DNA of 64,000 nucleotides from Pelobacter sp. UBA6093 (GCA_002435955.1 DIWZ01000040.1:186732-250731), one strand, 5' to 3'. Positions 18,795 to 27,897 are shown, numbered from the stretch's first letter. Notes: generated from the letters alone by a model not told the origin. Translations and numbers: made by a program.

Positions 18795-18854
18795 GAAGGA
18801 AGCCATCGCCAGCTGTTTGACTGCGTCGGCATCGCAAAAAGGGAGGGGTACTGT

Positions 18855-21056
18855 TTGACTCAGGAAATGTCCAGCGAATCTTCTGCACCCCGTTTAGACG
18901 CCAAGGTTTTGTCCAACCTTATATATCAGATGAATATTGTGCGCAGGCAGGTCAGTGCCTACCCGCCCGGGCATCAGGTAATCCTCACCGCGGCCGATAG
19001 AGCCCTCAAAGTCCTGGAAAACCTCAAAACGACCACCCCGCAAGTCACCATTGGTATCGCGCGGGACCGGCTCATGCTCGGCGCCACTCCATTGGACCCC
19101 CAAAATCCGGTATTCCGCGAGTACGCTCGAGCCCTGTTTTCGCATGGCATGGTTGCCCTGACCATACATCACGGCCTGACAGCGGAGGAACTTTGCAGTT
19201 TCTGTCGTCTGCTTGCTTGTAAACCCGAAGAGCTGCTCGCCCGGGGCGGCATTGTCGCTGCGACTGCTACCGCCGGTATCCAGCATGCGCGAATTACTCC
19301 GTTGGATTACGGTCAGTTTCGAACCATGGGAATTTCACAAATATCCGAATCTGAGCTGACGGCACAGCTTGACGGCCCGCGGCCATGGGATCGTTTCGTA
19401 AGTACATTGCTTGCGCCCTCCGATAAAAACCAATTCGGCATCTGGCCGACGGAAAGTATGGCAACGCCTAAAGGCTTGGCGGGTATTTTAAGTACGGAAC
19501 CATCTGCCTGCATCGATAACGACACGGGCGACTATGATAAAGCCATAACTACTTTTTTACGTGACCTGGATCGGGAGAATCTGTCCCATCAACACCATGA
19601 CGCGTTGCTGGATAAATTCCGGATTTTTGTCACCGAACTGCAGCCTCGGTTACGGCAGCAGTTTTTGTCGCGTACCGTTTCCGCTCTTGCCGTCCACGAA
19701 GCACAGGCCGGTGCGATATTAAGCCGCTTCCCCAACACGATGATCCTGGACACCCTCAACGATCTGAATGCCCGGCAAGCCGATATCCCGCCCTTTATCC
19801 TGCAGATGCTGAGCCAGTTGAGCTGTGCAGGCCTGCCACCTGCCACAGCACTACCTGAAGGCAATCCGGTTTCCGCGGAACCTTACACAGACGAGCAGCT
19901 CAGACAGGTGTTTGCGGACCACCGTGCCGGGGATTATGTGCCGGAAGATTATCAATCGCTACTGCGTCGTTTCCCGAATCACCAGCCGGTACCGACACTA
20001 CCCCCTGAAGTCATCGATGGGCTTAAAGACAGCATCCATGATCAAACCATGGAAAGACGGCTTTGCTCAATCATAAGTCACATGATGCAACATCCCGGGG
20101 AACTCCATGGCCACACCGAGCTGACAAGCTACCTCGCACCCCTTATTCAGCATTTTATCGCCACCGGCGACTTTGCGGCATTGATCGATCTGCACCGGCA
20201 AACGTCCTGCGCTGCACCGGATTCGAAGGGAAAAGCCCGGGATCAACAGCCCTCCTTGTTTTCCAGTTACAGCTTTACCCGTGAAATCGTTCGCAGTCTC
20301 CCGTTATGGCCCGCGACCAAATGCCAGGAAATTTCCACGTTGATCCGTCAGATCGGCGCGCCGTTTGTTCCGCTGCTGCTGGACCAGCTTGCCGAAGAAA
20401 AGGATCGATCGGTGCGTTACCGTAATCTGGCGCTGCTCAGGGACATGGGGCCGATCATCCGCCAGGAGGTGCTGAACCGCCTGCACGATGACCGCTGGCA
20501 CCTGGTACGCAATCTGATTGTGTTGCTGAGAGGGCTGGGGGATCCCGACCTGATGGAGTCCATGGCGCCGCTGCTGCAACACCCCCATGAGCGGGTCCGA
20601 CAGGAAGCATTGAATGCAGCCTTTCACTTCAAGGATACGCGTGCCGAGGCGGCCCTCCTCAGAGAACTTTACCGCGAGGCGGAACTGCCGCCCGTATGGG
20701 CCATTGGCCTGGCGCGATATTCCCGTGACTCCAGAATCTTCCGAAGGCTTGTGGAGTTGCTTCGTCAATCCAGCCTGACCAGCGAAAGCTTATCCGTTCG
20801 CCTTGCCGTGGTCGCTACCCTGGCAGACATTGGCAACCCGATGGCCCTGCCCGACCTGGAACGTGTGCTCTTCAGTTTCAGCCTTTGCCATCCACGTCGG
20901 CATAAACGCTTGCAGTGCCAGATCCTGGAAACCCTCAAAAGCTACCCCGGTGAAGCCACCGAACCTCTTTATCGTCGTCTGGGTCGCAGCATGCGCCCCG
21001 ACCTGGCGGAGCTTCGCCACCTGTCCGTGTCAACCAGGCCGGGAACAGCGTCATGA
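18855..21056 (+). CDS. HEAT-repeat protein of unknown function
   Basis: 733 residues, with no signal peptide and no membrane segment. The N-terminal ~150 residues begin with a helical region that closely resembles the start of the next protein (LSNLIYQMNIVRRQVSAYPPGHQVI here; a related ...VANARLYNLDHPQI stretch there). The C-terminal ~250 residues carry helical HEAT-like repeats (LLDQLAEEKDRSVRYRNLAL, VLNRLHDDRWHLVRNLIVLL, MAPLLQHPHERVRQEALNAA). The TTG start at 18855 is supported by GGGAGGGG 5-8 nt upstream; the next ATG (18867) is too far. The stop overlaps the HD-GYP start by 4 nt, so the two are coupled and may form a complex. HEAT arrays act as protein-interaction scaffolds; the actual role is unknown. 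Confidence 0.85.
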   Translation: MTQEMSSESSAPRLDAKVLSNLIYQMNIVRRQVSAYPPGHQVILTAADRALKVLENLKTTTPQVTIGIARDRLMLGATPLDPQNPVFREYARALFSHGMVALTIHHGLTAEELCSFCRLLACKPEELLARGGIVAATATAGIQHARITPLDYGQFRTMGISQISESELTAQLDGPRPWDRFVSTLLAPSDKNQFGIWPTESMATPKGLAGILSTEPSACIDNDTGDYDKAITTFLRDLDRENLSHQHHDALLDKFRIFVTELQPRLRQQFLSRTVSALAVHEAQAGAILSRFPNTMILDTLNDLNARQADIPPFILQMLSQLSCAGLPPATALPEGNPVSAEPYTDEQLRQVFADHRAGDYVPEDYQSLLRRFPNHQPVPTLPPEVIDGLKDSIHDQTMERRLCSIISHMMQHPGELHGHTELTSYLAPLIQHFIATGDFAALIDLHRQTSCAAPDSKGKARDQQPSLFSSYSFTREIVRSLPLWPATKCQEISTLIRQIGAPFVPLLLDQLAEEKDRSVRYRNLALLRDMGPIIRQEVLNRLHDDRWHLVRNLIVLLRGLGDPDLMESMAPLLQHPHERVRQEALNAAFHFKDTRAEAALLRELYREAELPPVWAIGLARYSRDSRIFRRLVELLRQSSLTSESLSVRLAVVATLADIGNPMALPDLERVLFSFSLCHPRRHKRLQCQILETLKSYPGEATEPLYRRLGRSMRPDLAELRHLSVSTRPGTAS

Positions 21057-22201
21057 AGCGTGCATCCCTGGTAGAATTGCAAAATGCCATCCGCCACCTG
21101 GTAACGGCTGTCGCCAATGCCAGGCTGTACAACCTGGACCATCCCCAGATCAAACGGCTTTGCGAAGCGGCGCAACGCTGCTTTGAAAATCTTTTGCGGG
21201 AGCGAACCCAGCTGTCCCTGCTGATCGTTGAGGGCGAAATCCTGTTCGAAGACTTTCCCCTGCCGCCCGGGCTGCATTCGCAAAAATTCGCTCGACTCAT
21301 GGAACAGCGTCGGATCAACCGAATAATCATATCTGCCGGATTGGATAGTGACGAGCTCGGCGAACTGGTGAAGTTTCTGGTTCAAACAGACCAACCTTGC
21401 GGCGTTCAACCCGCCTGCAATCATCTGCGTTTTGAAACCCTGGCAGTTGATGAGGCCCCGCCGCAGAACAAGTCTCTTGATGCATCCCTGCCGATCGATG
21501 CCGATGCGCTGCAGGCACTGAAAATCAACAGTCATGGTCGCCTGGCGGAACTATTTAAAACCTTTACCGTGCAAAGAACGATCAAAATGGCCGGCCTGAC
21601 CGAAATCGTCACCGGATTTATCAACGCCTTTAACCGCGAAGTCCCTTCGCTGCTGGCCCTCATGCCGTTGCGCGCCATGGATGAATATACTTTTACCCAC
21701 GGCATCAATGTATGCCTTCTGAACCTGGCGCAGGCCATGCATCTCGGCATAAAGGGCGCCCTTTTGCACGACATTGGGATTGCCGCCTTGCTGCATGACA
21801 TCGGGAAAGTTCACATCCCCATGGAAATTCTTGGTAAACCGGGAAAATTGGATGAAAAAGAATGGGTCATTATGCGGCAGCATCCCATCAAGGGGGCTCG
21901 TCAGCTGCTCGACTGTCCCGGAGTTCCGCAACTGGCGATCGTAACCGCTTTCGAACATCATTTACGTTATAACTTGAGCGGCTACCCTGCCGTGCACGAG
22001 CAATGGTGTCAGCACCTGTGCAGCCACATGACCACCATTGCTGATACCTACGATGCCCTGCGAACAAAACGCCCCTACAAGGAGCCTCAGCCAGCCGATG
22101 AATGCGCCGCCATTCTGCGCAAACTGGCCGGCCGCGAACTGCACCCCCAGTTAACGGCCAACTTTCTCTGCCTACTCGACCAGGTAACCTCCGCTCCATA
22201 A
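21053..22201 (+). CDS. HD-GYP domain protein, probable cyclic-di-GMP phosphodiesterase
   Basis: 382 residues. Residues 1-~150 are a helical region of unknown function that resembles the N-terminus of the preceding protein. Residues ~190-380 are an HD-GYP domain: ALLHDIGKVHIP, then IMRQHPIKGARQLL, HHLRYNLSGYP (the GYP element) and IADTYDALRTKRPY. These supply the metal ligands of the two/three-metal active site. HD-GYP enzymes hydrolyse c-di-GMP to GMP; the first HD and GYP motifs look intact, although the canonical DGxGYP is NLSGYP here. It is coupled to the HEAT gene by ATGA overlap and ends at a hairpin 5 nt downstream. Confidence 0.9.
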   Translation: MKRASLVELQNAIRHLVTAVANARLYNLDHPQIKRLCEAAQRCFENLLRERTQLSLLIVEGEILFEDFPLPPGLHSQKFARLMEQRRINRIIISAGLDSDELGELVKFLVQTDQPCGVQPACNHLRFETLAVDEAPPQNKSLDASLPIDADALQALKINSHGRLAELFKTFTVQRTIKMAGLTEIVTGFINAFNREVPSLLALMPLRAMDEYTFTHGINVCLLNLAQAMHLGIKGALLHDIGIAALLHDIGKVHIPMEILGKPGKLDEKEWVIMRQHPIKGARQLLDCPGVPQLAIVTAFEHHLRYNLSGYPAVHEQWCQHLCSHMTTIADTYDALRTKRPYKEPQPADECAAILRKLAGRELHPQLTANFLCLLDQVTSAP

Positions 22202-22205
22202 ATAG

Positions 22206-22230
22206 CAAACGCCCGGTTCGGCGGGCGTTG
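22206..22230 (+). terminator. Hairpin after the HD-GYP gene
   Basis: GCAAACGCCCG and CGGGCGTTGC form a stem of about 10 bp with one bulge around the loop GTTCGG, starting 5 nt after the HD-GYP stop. No T-tract follows, so it is only a probable terminator. Confidence 0.45.
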
Positions 22231-22299
22231 CAGGGATTGCAGGGTATTAAAACCATGTACCGGACCACCAGGATCCTGTCGGCCTATCCATGAGCCGAT

Positions 22300-24009
22300 T
22301 TATGCTACCGGCACCCATACTGGATCGGTGCCGGGGTCTGGCGTGTATACCGTCTCCACCGGCCCGGCAGCTTCCAGACCCAGATCTTCAATAGCCATTT
22401 CGCGCAATTTGAACTTTTGAATTTTACCGCTGGCGGTCATGGGAAACTCATCGACGAACTTAACAAAGCGGGGAATCTTGTAGTTGGCGATACGGCCGCG
22501 ACAGAATTCCATAATTTCCTCGGCGGTGGCACTGGCATGGTCTTTGAGCTTGATGGCAGCCATGACCTGCTCGCCGTACTTGGCATCGGGGACACCGTAC
22601 ACCTGCACGTCGGCAACCTTGGGGCAGGTATAAAGGAACTCCTCGATTTCCCGGGGGTAGATATTTTCCCCACCGCGAATAATCATATTTTTAATGCGTC
22701 CGGTAATCTTGCAGTAACCGTTTTCATCCATTACTGCCAGGTCGCCTGTATGCAACCAGCCCGCCGCATCGATGACCCGTTCGGTTTCTTCGGGCATCTT
22801 GTAATATCCTTTCATCACAAGATAACCGCGCGTACAGAGTTCTCCCTGTCGTCCGGGAAGCAGTGTCTGACCCGTTTCGATGTCCACGATCTTCACTTCA
22901 ACTTCCGGCAGCGCTCGCCCCACGGTCGCCACACGCAACTCCAAAGGATCGTCGGTGCGAGTCTGCGTGATGACCGGGGAAGATTCGGTCTGGCCGTAGG
23001 CAATGGTGATTTCGGTCATGTACATTTCGCGCATAACACGCTTCATGACCTCCGTAGGACAAGGAGAACCGGCCATGATGCCGGTACGCAGAGTACGCAG
23101 ATCGTAACAGCTGAAATTGGGATGGTCGAGCTCGGCGATAAACATGGTCGGCACACCATGCAGCGCCGTACACTTCTCGGCTTCTATGGTACGCAGCACC
23201 ATTTCGGGATTGAAGATTTCCACCGGTACCATGGTACTGCCGTGGGTCACGCAGGCCAGCACGGCGAGAACACAGCCGAAACAATGAAAAAACGGCACAG
23301 GAATGCACAAACGGTCCTTTTCGGTAAAACGCATGCATTCGCCGATATTGAAACCGTTATTGATGATATTGTGATGGGTCAGCATCACCCCCTTGGGGAA
23401 ACCTGTGGTCCCCGAGGTGTATTGCATATTGATGACCTCATGCTCGTCCAGGGTAGCCCGAACCTCGGCAAGCCGGCCGCTCTCGATAGTTTTGCCCAGG
23501 GTTTCCACCCCACTCCAACGGCGCATACCGGGAAGATCCTGGTCACCTAGGAAGATCACATTTTTCAAGTACGGCAGGCGTTCGGAGCGTAAATGTCCGA
23601 CGGCAGAATAGCGCAGCTCGGGAACCACACTGTACAGGGTTTCGACGTAATCGGTATCCTTGAACCCTGGCACCAGAAAAAGTGTTGTAGAATCAGACTG
23701 TTTCAGCACATATTCCAACTCGACGGCTTTGTAGTTGGTATTAACCGTCACCAGGATGGCACCAATTTTAGCCGAAGCAAATTGCAGGATGACCCATTGA
23801 GGCACGTTGGTAGCCCAGATGGCTACGTGATCACCCTTTTGAACTCCCATGGCGAGCAATCCCCTGGCCATGCGATCACAAACGGCATCAAGTTCCCGGT
23901 AGGAATAACGCAGAGCGCGATCGGGATAGACCAGAGCATCATTATCCGGGTACCGTTCTGCCATATCCTCCAACAACTGCCCCATGGTAATTTGCAGCTT
24001 TTTGCTCAT
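22300..24009 (-). CDS. AMP-forming acyl-CoA synthetase (FadD-like)
   Basis: 569 residues of the ANL superfamily: the P-loop MQYTSGTTGFPKGVMLTHHN, an adenylate-binding AYGQTESSPV motif, YKMPEETERVIDAAGWLHTGD, the hinge GRIKNMIIRGGENIYPREIE and the catalytic Lys region FPMTASGKIQKFKLRE. It activates a carboxylic acid to its CoA thioester with ATP; size and motifs fit medium/long-chain fatty-acyl-CoA synthetases better than acetate (Acs) enzymes, but the chain length is unknown. ATG 24009 has AAGGA 8 nt upstream; longer frames (24030, 24099) are not supported. It is a single gene; the upstream region holds the repeat structure at 24081-24142. Confidence 0.92.
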   Translation of the reverse strand: MSKKLQITMGQLLEDMAERYPDNDALVYPDRALRYSYRELDAVCDRMARGLLAMGVQKGDHVAIWATNVPQWVILQFASAKIGAILVTVNTNYKAVELEYVLKQSDSTTLFLVPGFKDTDYVETLYSVVPELRYSAVGHLRSERLPYLKNVIFLGDQDLPGMRRWSGVETLGKTIESGRLAEVRATLDEHEVINMQYTSGTTGFPKGVMLTHHNIINNGFNIGECMRFTEKDRLCIPVPFFHCFGCVLAVLACVTHGSTMVPVEIFNPEMVLRTIEAEKCTALHGVPTMFIAELDHPNFSCYDLRTLRTGIMAGSPCPTEVMKRVMREMYMTEITIAYGQTESSPVITQTRTDDPLELRVATVGRALPEVEVKIVDIETGQTLLPGRQGELCTRGYLVMKGYYKMPEETERVIDAAGWLHTGDLAVMDENGYCKITGRIKNMIIRGGENIYPREIEEFLYTCPKVADVQVYGVPDAKYGEQVMAAIKLKDHASATAEEIMEFCRGRIANYKIPRFVKFVDEFPMTASGKIQKFKLREMAIEDLGLEAAGPVETVYTPDPGTDPVWVPVA

Positions 24010-24080
24010 CTCGTGGATCCTTCCCGACATTTTTTCATCAATCCGCCACAATCTATCTTGAAATAAAACATTGTATTTAT

Positions 24081-24142
24081 TTGGCGTTTTGAATACCACA
24101 AACCCATGGACAGGTCAAACCCATGGACAGGTCAAACGCCAA
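24081..24142. repeat. 17-bp tandem duplication inside a flanking inverted repeat
   Basis: The unit CCCATGGACAGGTCAAA occurs twice without a gap (24103-24119 and 24120-24136). The pair is framed by TTGGCGTTTTGA (24081-24092) and TCAAACGCCAA (24132-24142), an inverted repeat with one extra T. It lies 72-133 nt upstream of the acyl-CoA synthetase start, where promoter and operator elements are expected. A regulator-binding array is a reasonable guess; replication slippage is the alternative. Confidence 0.7.
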
Positions 24143-24204
24143 TCGGGCGCCCCGAAGACCTCAAGTCACTGTGAATAAAATGAATTTTTTAAAACGAGAA
24201 CAAA

Positions 24205-24226
24205 AAACGCCCCGACCGGAGCGTTT
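24205..24226 (-). terminator. Rho-independent terminator of the receiver-PilZ gene
   Basis: AAACGCCCC and GGAGCGTTT form a 9-bp stem with one mismatch and loop GACC. On the minus strand it ends in GCGTTTTTTG, 27 nt beyond the stop of the receiver-PilZ gene. Confidence 0.8.
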
Positions 24227-24252
24227 GAAAAGAAGAGGGCTGATAACATTCG

Positions 24253-24984
24253 TTACCATTCAGGAATAACGAGGGAGCGCATGACAAAAGACCTGATAAT
24301 CGCCATATGTTCAAGAGACAGATCAAAAAACTGAAGCCCCATGCCAGGAGGAAGGCGGTGCTTGCCTGGACCGTCGACTTCATTAATCCAGGCAACCCTG
24401 CCTGTACAACGGATAGGGTCATCGTGTCCGGGGATGGTAAAATCGAGCAGCAGAGGTGTCCCGGCAGGCAGAGGGGATTCTGTTTCAATAAAAACCCCGC
24501 CGGTACTGACGTTTATGGAATAATTGGTCAGTGCATGGTCCCCCGAAGGTTCGCGATACGTGACATGCATTTTCGCTTCGACCCGCGGAGCGGCCCGGCG
24601 TGGCAGTTTCAGGTGTTTCTCGACTGCCCGCAGAAAGTGGTGACGCCGTGGCGGTTTAAGCAGGATATCGTCGCATCCGGCGCGCTGACAACGCAACAAA
24701 TCGTCGGGTCGATTCGGATGTATCACGAGGACTACAGGGACCTGGCAAAGTTCCGCATGAGATTTAAATCTCAGGCAAAGCTCGTCGCCGCCCATCTCCT
24801 GCATGTGAAATCCCATAAAAATGATGTCCGGACGGTGAGCAATGGCGGTTTCATAAACCTCCTGCGCATTGTTTGCCAGCAGAACCTCGTAGTGCTCCCT
24901 GCGGAAAAAAGCTTTTTCCACATCGAGAATCGTGCTGGCCCCATCAGCCAGCAGAATGGTTGTTTTGACATCCTGTGGCAACAT
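24253..24984 (-). CDS. Degenerate receiver domain fused to a PilZ domain
   Basis: 243 residues. Residues 1-~122 have the fold and pattern of a response-regulator receiver, but the phospho-acceptor position reads IIFMGFHMQEMGG, with Gly where Asp is expected, and the first acidic pair is reduced (LLADG). Phosphorylation in the usual way is therefore unlikely; the KPP lysine loop is kept. Residues ~130-240 are a PilZ domain with the c-di-GMP motifs RxxxR (in LPRRAAPR) and N-x-S-x-x-G (INVSTGGVFIE). It probably relays c-di-GMP levels through protein contacts, as known for PilZ adaptors of delta-proteobacteria. GGAGGAG stands upstream of adjacent GTG (24987) and ATG (24984) codons; ATG is used. 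Confidence 0.87.
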   Translation of the reverse strand: MLPQDVKTTILLADGASTILDVEKAFFRREHYEVLLANNAQEVYETAIAHRPDIIFMGFHMQEMGGDELCLRFKSHAELCQVPVVLVIHPNRPDDLLRCQRAGCDDILLKPPRRHHFLRAVEKHLKLPRRAAPRVEAKMHVTYREPSGDHALTNYSINVSTGGVFIETESPLPAGTPLLLDFTIPGHDDPIRCTGRVAWINEVDGPGKHRLPPGMGLQFFDLSLEHMAIIRSFVMRSLVIPEW

Positions 24985-25041
24985 CACGGCATCTCTCCTC
25001 CAACAAAGGGCTTAATCCAGATACGGCATCCAGGTCAGAGG

Positions 25042-25755
25042 TCAGCGGAATCGAACCTTGCGTACGCCCTGAAGTTCGGCAATTTCATCCACCAACTGCC
25101 CGGATGCCATGCCGCCATACCGAGAAACAACAAAATCGTAACGAACTTCTCCCGCGACCATATCCTTTTCCACCGAGGTTTCGACCAATCGCCAACCACC
25201 GGCACCAAGAAATTCCTCCAGAAATTTGCGGATTTCCGGATCAACATTGCACGTCACCGTCAGGGCGGCATAGCGCTCTTTGGCCATCCGCTTTTCCGCT
25301 CGTTTAAGGAACATCAGCGTGCCGACAGCCATACCCGTAACGGCCACCGCCGGTACGTACAGTCCCATGCCAGCCGCCATGCCAATCCCTGCCGCCACCC
25401 ACAGACAAGCGGCCGTGGTCAATCCGCGAACCGCCGACCCATCCTTGATAATGGCGCCGGCACCAAGAAATCCGATGCCGGTCACTATCTGGGCGGCGAC
25501 CCTGCCCGGATCGATCCGAACAGGGTCCGAGCTGGTCAGGTGATTATATTTCACATAGAAAAATTCCGAAATCAGCATCATCAGGCAAGCCCCGAGGGCT
25601 ACCAGCAGATGCGTTCTGAAACCTGCCGGGCGTCCGTGAATTTCCCGTTCAAATCCCAGCATCCCTCCCAGCACTGCCGCCAGAACCAACCGTCCCAGAA
25701 GAGAATAATCGAAATGAATTATCTCTGAAGCTACAAAGTCCATTGAAGGCGGCAT
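25042..25755 (-). CDS. MgtC/SapB-family membrane protein
   Basis: 237 residues: an N-terminal five-helix MgtC domain (~10-150) with the conserved stretches GFEREIHGRPAGFRTHLLV, GIGFLGAGAIIKDG and VRGLTTAACLWVAAGIGMA, then a cytoplasmic ACT-like C-terminal domain (~155-237). MgtC proteins support growth at low Mg2+ and, in pathogens, inhibit the F1Fo-ATPase; the role in free-living anaerobes is unclear. The ATG overlaps the TAA of the upstream mogA/moaB-like gene (TAATG), giving a MOSC-mogA-mgtC order on one transcript. Confidence 0.9.
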   Translation of the reverse strand: MPPSMDFVASEIIHFDYSLLGRLVLAAVLGGMLGFEREIHGRPAGFRTHLLVALGACLMMLISEFFYVKYNHLTSSDPVRIDPGRVAAQIVTGIGFLGAGAIIKDGSAVRGLTTAACLWVAAGIGMAAGMGLYVPAVAVTGMAVGTLMFLKRAEKRMAKERYAALTVTCNVDPEIRKFLEEFLGAGGWRLVETSVEKDMVAGEVRYDFVVSRYGGMASGQLVDEIAELQGVRKVRFR

Positions 25756-26252
25756 TAACCCCCGCAGTCCGCAGGATCACCCTTCAATTTTCTCAAACCA
25801 TGCCCCAGGGCCGGCAGTACCACCTCGAGATTTTCCCGCACGCCCTTGGGGCTTCCGGGCAAGTTAATAATCATGGACCTGCGACGTACCCCTGCCCTTG
25901 CCCTGGACAACATGGCATGAGGGGTTTTTTGCATACTCGCTGCGCGCATGGCCTCAGCCATACCGGGAATCTCCCAATCGAGCACGCGTGCGGTAGCTTC
26001 GGGAGTAACGTCCCGGGGGCTGAGCCCCGTTCCTCCAGTAGTAAGGATAAGGTCGACACGATCCGTGTCCACCCAATCCACCAGGGTTTGGATAATGATA
26101 TCCAGATCGTCGGGAACGATCTGGTAATGAGTCACTTCGCCCAAAGGAGCAATCATGTCGCGAATGACCTGCCCACTGAGATCTTCCCGTTCACCTCTCG
26201 ATCCTTTGTCCGACAGGGTCAATATACCGATGGTGAAGGCGTAATCGGTCAT
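25755..26252 (-). CDS. MogA/MoaB-family molybdenum cofactor biosynthesis protein
   Basis: 165 residues with the molybdopterin-binding (MPTb) fold: TIGILTLSDKGSRGEREDLSG at the N-terminus, the signature TTGGTGLSPRDVTPEAT and the NLPGSPKGVRENLE loop. Members adenylylate molybdopterin before molybdenum insertion. MogA (adenylyltransferase) and MoaB (related role) cannot be told apart reliably here. It overlaps the MOSC-domain gene by 4 nt upstream; the two together form a small Moco module. Molybdenum or tungsten enzymes such as formate dehydrogenase would be the clients, none of which is in the window. Confidence 0.92.
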   Translation of the reverse strand: MTDYAFTIGILTLSDKGSRGEREDLSGQVIRDMIAPLGEVTHYQIVPDDLDIIIQTLVDWVDTDRVDLILTTGGTGLSPRDVTPEATARVLDWEIPGMAEAMRAASMQKTPHAMLSRARAGVRRRSMIINLPGSPKGVRENLEVVLPALGHGLRKLKGDPADCGG

Positions 26253-26710
26253 GCGGGATTCTCCTTGGCGACTGGCGGCAGCACCAGCATTTCATCACCG
26301 GTTTTGATAGATCCGCCCGAAAGAACCACGGCAAAGATACCTTCACGCGGCATAACGCAGTCACCGGCCTGATAATAGATGGCACAGCGCGTATGACAGA
26401 CTTTTCCGATCTGGGAAACTTCCAGCATCACCTGGTCACCGATCTGCAATCGCGTACCTATAGGCAGGGTAAACAGTTCGACCCCTTCGGTGGTGAGATT
26501 CTCGGCAAAATCCCCAGGTCCGACATCAAGCCCCTTGGCCTGCATGGAAGCAATACTTTCCATGGCCAGCAAACTGACCTGGCGGTGCCAGTCACCACCA
26601 TGACCATCCCCCTCCAGCCCGAAACCTTCAACCATCACCCCTTGCCCCACATCCTTTTTGCGGCCGCCCTTTTCGGGACTGGTACATACAGCTACGATCT
26701 TGCCTTTCAT
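26249..26710 (-). CDS. MOSC-domain protein
   Basis: 153 residues consisting almost entirely of a MOSC domain: GFGLEGDGHGGDWHRQVSLL, DFAENLTTEGVEL and the invariant-Cys motif QIGKVCHTRCAIYYQAG. MOSC domains bind the molybdenum cofactor and carry sulfur for its modification. The partner gene downstream is mogA/moaB (4-nt overlap), a common bacterial arrangement in which single-domain MOSC proteins travel with Moco genes. ATG 26710 has AAGGAG 9 nt upstream and is preferred over an upstream in-frame start at 26734. Confidence 0.9.
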   Translation of the reverse strand: MKGKIVAVCTSPEKGGRKKDVGQGVMVEGFGLEGDGHGGDWHRQVSLLAMESIASMQAKGLDVGPGDFAENLTTEGVELFTLPIGTRLQIGDQVMLEVSQIGKVCHTRCAIYYQAGDCVMPREGIFAVVLSGGSIKTGDEMLVLPPVAKENPA

Positions 26711-26943
26711 ACAATCTTTCTCCTTTAAACGCACGAGCCAGCACCCGAGGGGTTGTGGATCGCCCTGAAGTTATCACGCGGCGCTTTGCAATCCTGTTTG
26801 TAAAACGCGTTGCTTGCCAAAGTAAGGTTCCTTTTACGACATAAATTTAAAAATTATGAAAATGGCACAAAACCTGGTACGGCACCGTACCCGATAAAAA
26901 ACAGCTGTTGCCCTCACACTGTAATGCCAAAGACTGAACCGAA

Positions 26944-27897
26944 TCAACGATGCTTATCCTTGGCCATCAACAAACGACGGGCATTATTGACGATTGCCGG
27001 GGAAACTTCACGGCTTTTCACAAGATTTTTAAGATCCTTTTCCGTTAAAATTCCCATGAATCGCAAGACATTGCCCAGCGGGGTGCGCGGATGCATGACC
27101 AGGGCAAGCTTGATGCTGTAATTTTTGATCCATTCCCGATTGAGCAGAATTATGCGGATCAGCTCCTCGTTGGTCGATTTGTTTCGGGCAATGGTGTAGA
27201 CCTCCCCCTCAGTGATACGAGGATTTTTCAGTACTGCCGACGAAACCAGTTTGTTGGAATCGTTGATCAGCAGGCCACGCCATTCCTTATCCCCGGTCTG
27301 AGCCGCCTTGATCTTTTCGGCCACGCCCATGGTCATGCTCATTTGATATTTGCTGAGATGCTCGGAGCTTTCTGGTTCTTCGGACGCTGTGGGCTCTTCT
27401 GTATTTTCAGCGTCCGGGTCCGAAAGATCCACCCCGTCCCGGTTTTCATCGGGGTTCTCGCGTTCAGATGGATCGGGGGAATCAGCCGGTTTTTCAGTTT
27501 CACGCTGCACGGCGGCTGCCTGCAGCTCCTGGCGCAACGCATCCGGAAACGAAGGGTTTGCCATCAACAAGGCATCCAGCCCATGACGACCCGCGTATCG
27601 TTTGGCCAGAAACCCGAGTAAGCGGGGATGCAATGCAGCATCCGCCGCCAGAAGCCGCAGATTTGCAACCGGGAACAGAGCCAAAGCCTGGCGGGCCTCC
27701 CCGGCCAATTCCCGATCCTGGCCCTGCCCGAAATAAATCAAAAGGGTCAGCCGCTCGGTGTCGGTCAGCTCCAACTGTCCCCGGATGGCGTGCAATTGTT
27801 CGTCCCGCCCATCCTGACCAGCAACGATGCCGGCTACCCGCGGCGAAACTTTCAAACGCATCGACTGTTGATTGCTCCGGGATGCGGATTCATTCAT
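26944..27897 (-). CDS. Conserved protein of unknown function with two helical domains
   Basis: 317 residues without signal peptide or membrane segment; I do not recognise a named family. Residues ~15-150 and ~205-315 are Leu/Ala-rich helical domains, the second with HEAT-like periodicity (GLLINDSNKLVSSAVLKNPR, LIRIILLNREWIKNYSIKLA). They are joined by a very acidic, Pro/Ser/Glu-rich linker (~150-205) that is probably disordered. ATG 27897 is used but no good ribosome-binding site is seen; ATG 27861 is an alternative. It lies downstream of the EF-G paralogue beyond a strong terminator, so it is probably transcribed separately. Confidence 0.75.
   Translation of the reverse strand: MNESASRSNQQSMRLKVSPRVAGIVAGQDGRDEQLHAIRGQLELTDTERLTLLIYFGQGQDRELAGEARQALALFPVANLRLLAADAALHPRLLGFLAKRYAGRHGLDALLMANPSFPDALRQELQAAAVQRETEKPADSPDPSERENPDENRDGVDLSDPDAENTEEPTASEEPESSEHLSKYQMSMTMGVAEKIKAAQTGDKEWRGLLINDSNKLVSSAVLKNPRITEGEVYTIARNKSTNEELIRIILLNREWIKNYSIKLALVMHPRTPLGNVLRFMGILTEKDLKNLVKSREVSPAIVNNARRLLMAKDKHR

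Noticed and set aside
26876..26891. GGTACGG-CA-CCGTACC palindrome downstream of the unknown helical protein
   Set aside because: Two-base loop is too small for an efficient terminator hairpin and no regulator is indicated.
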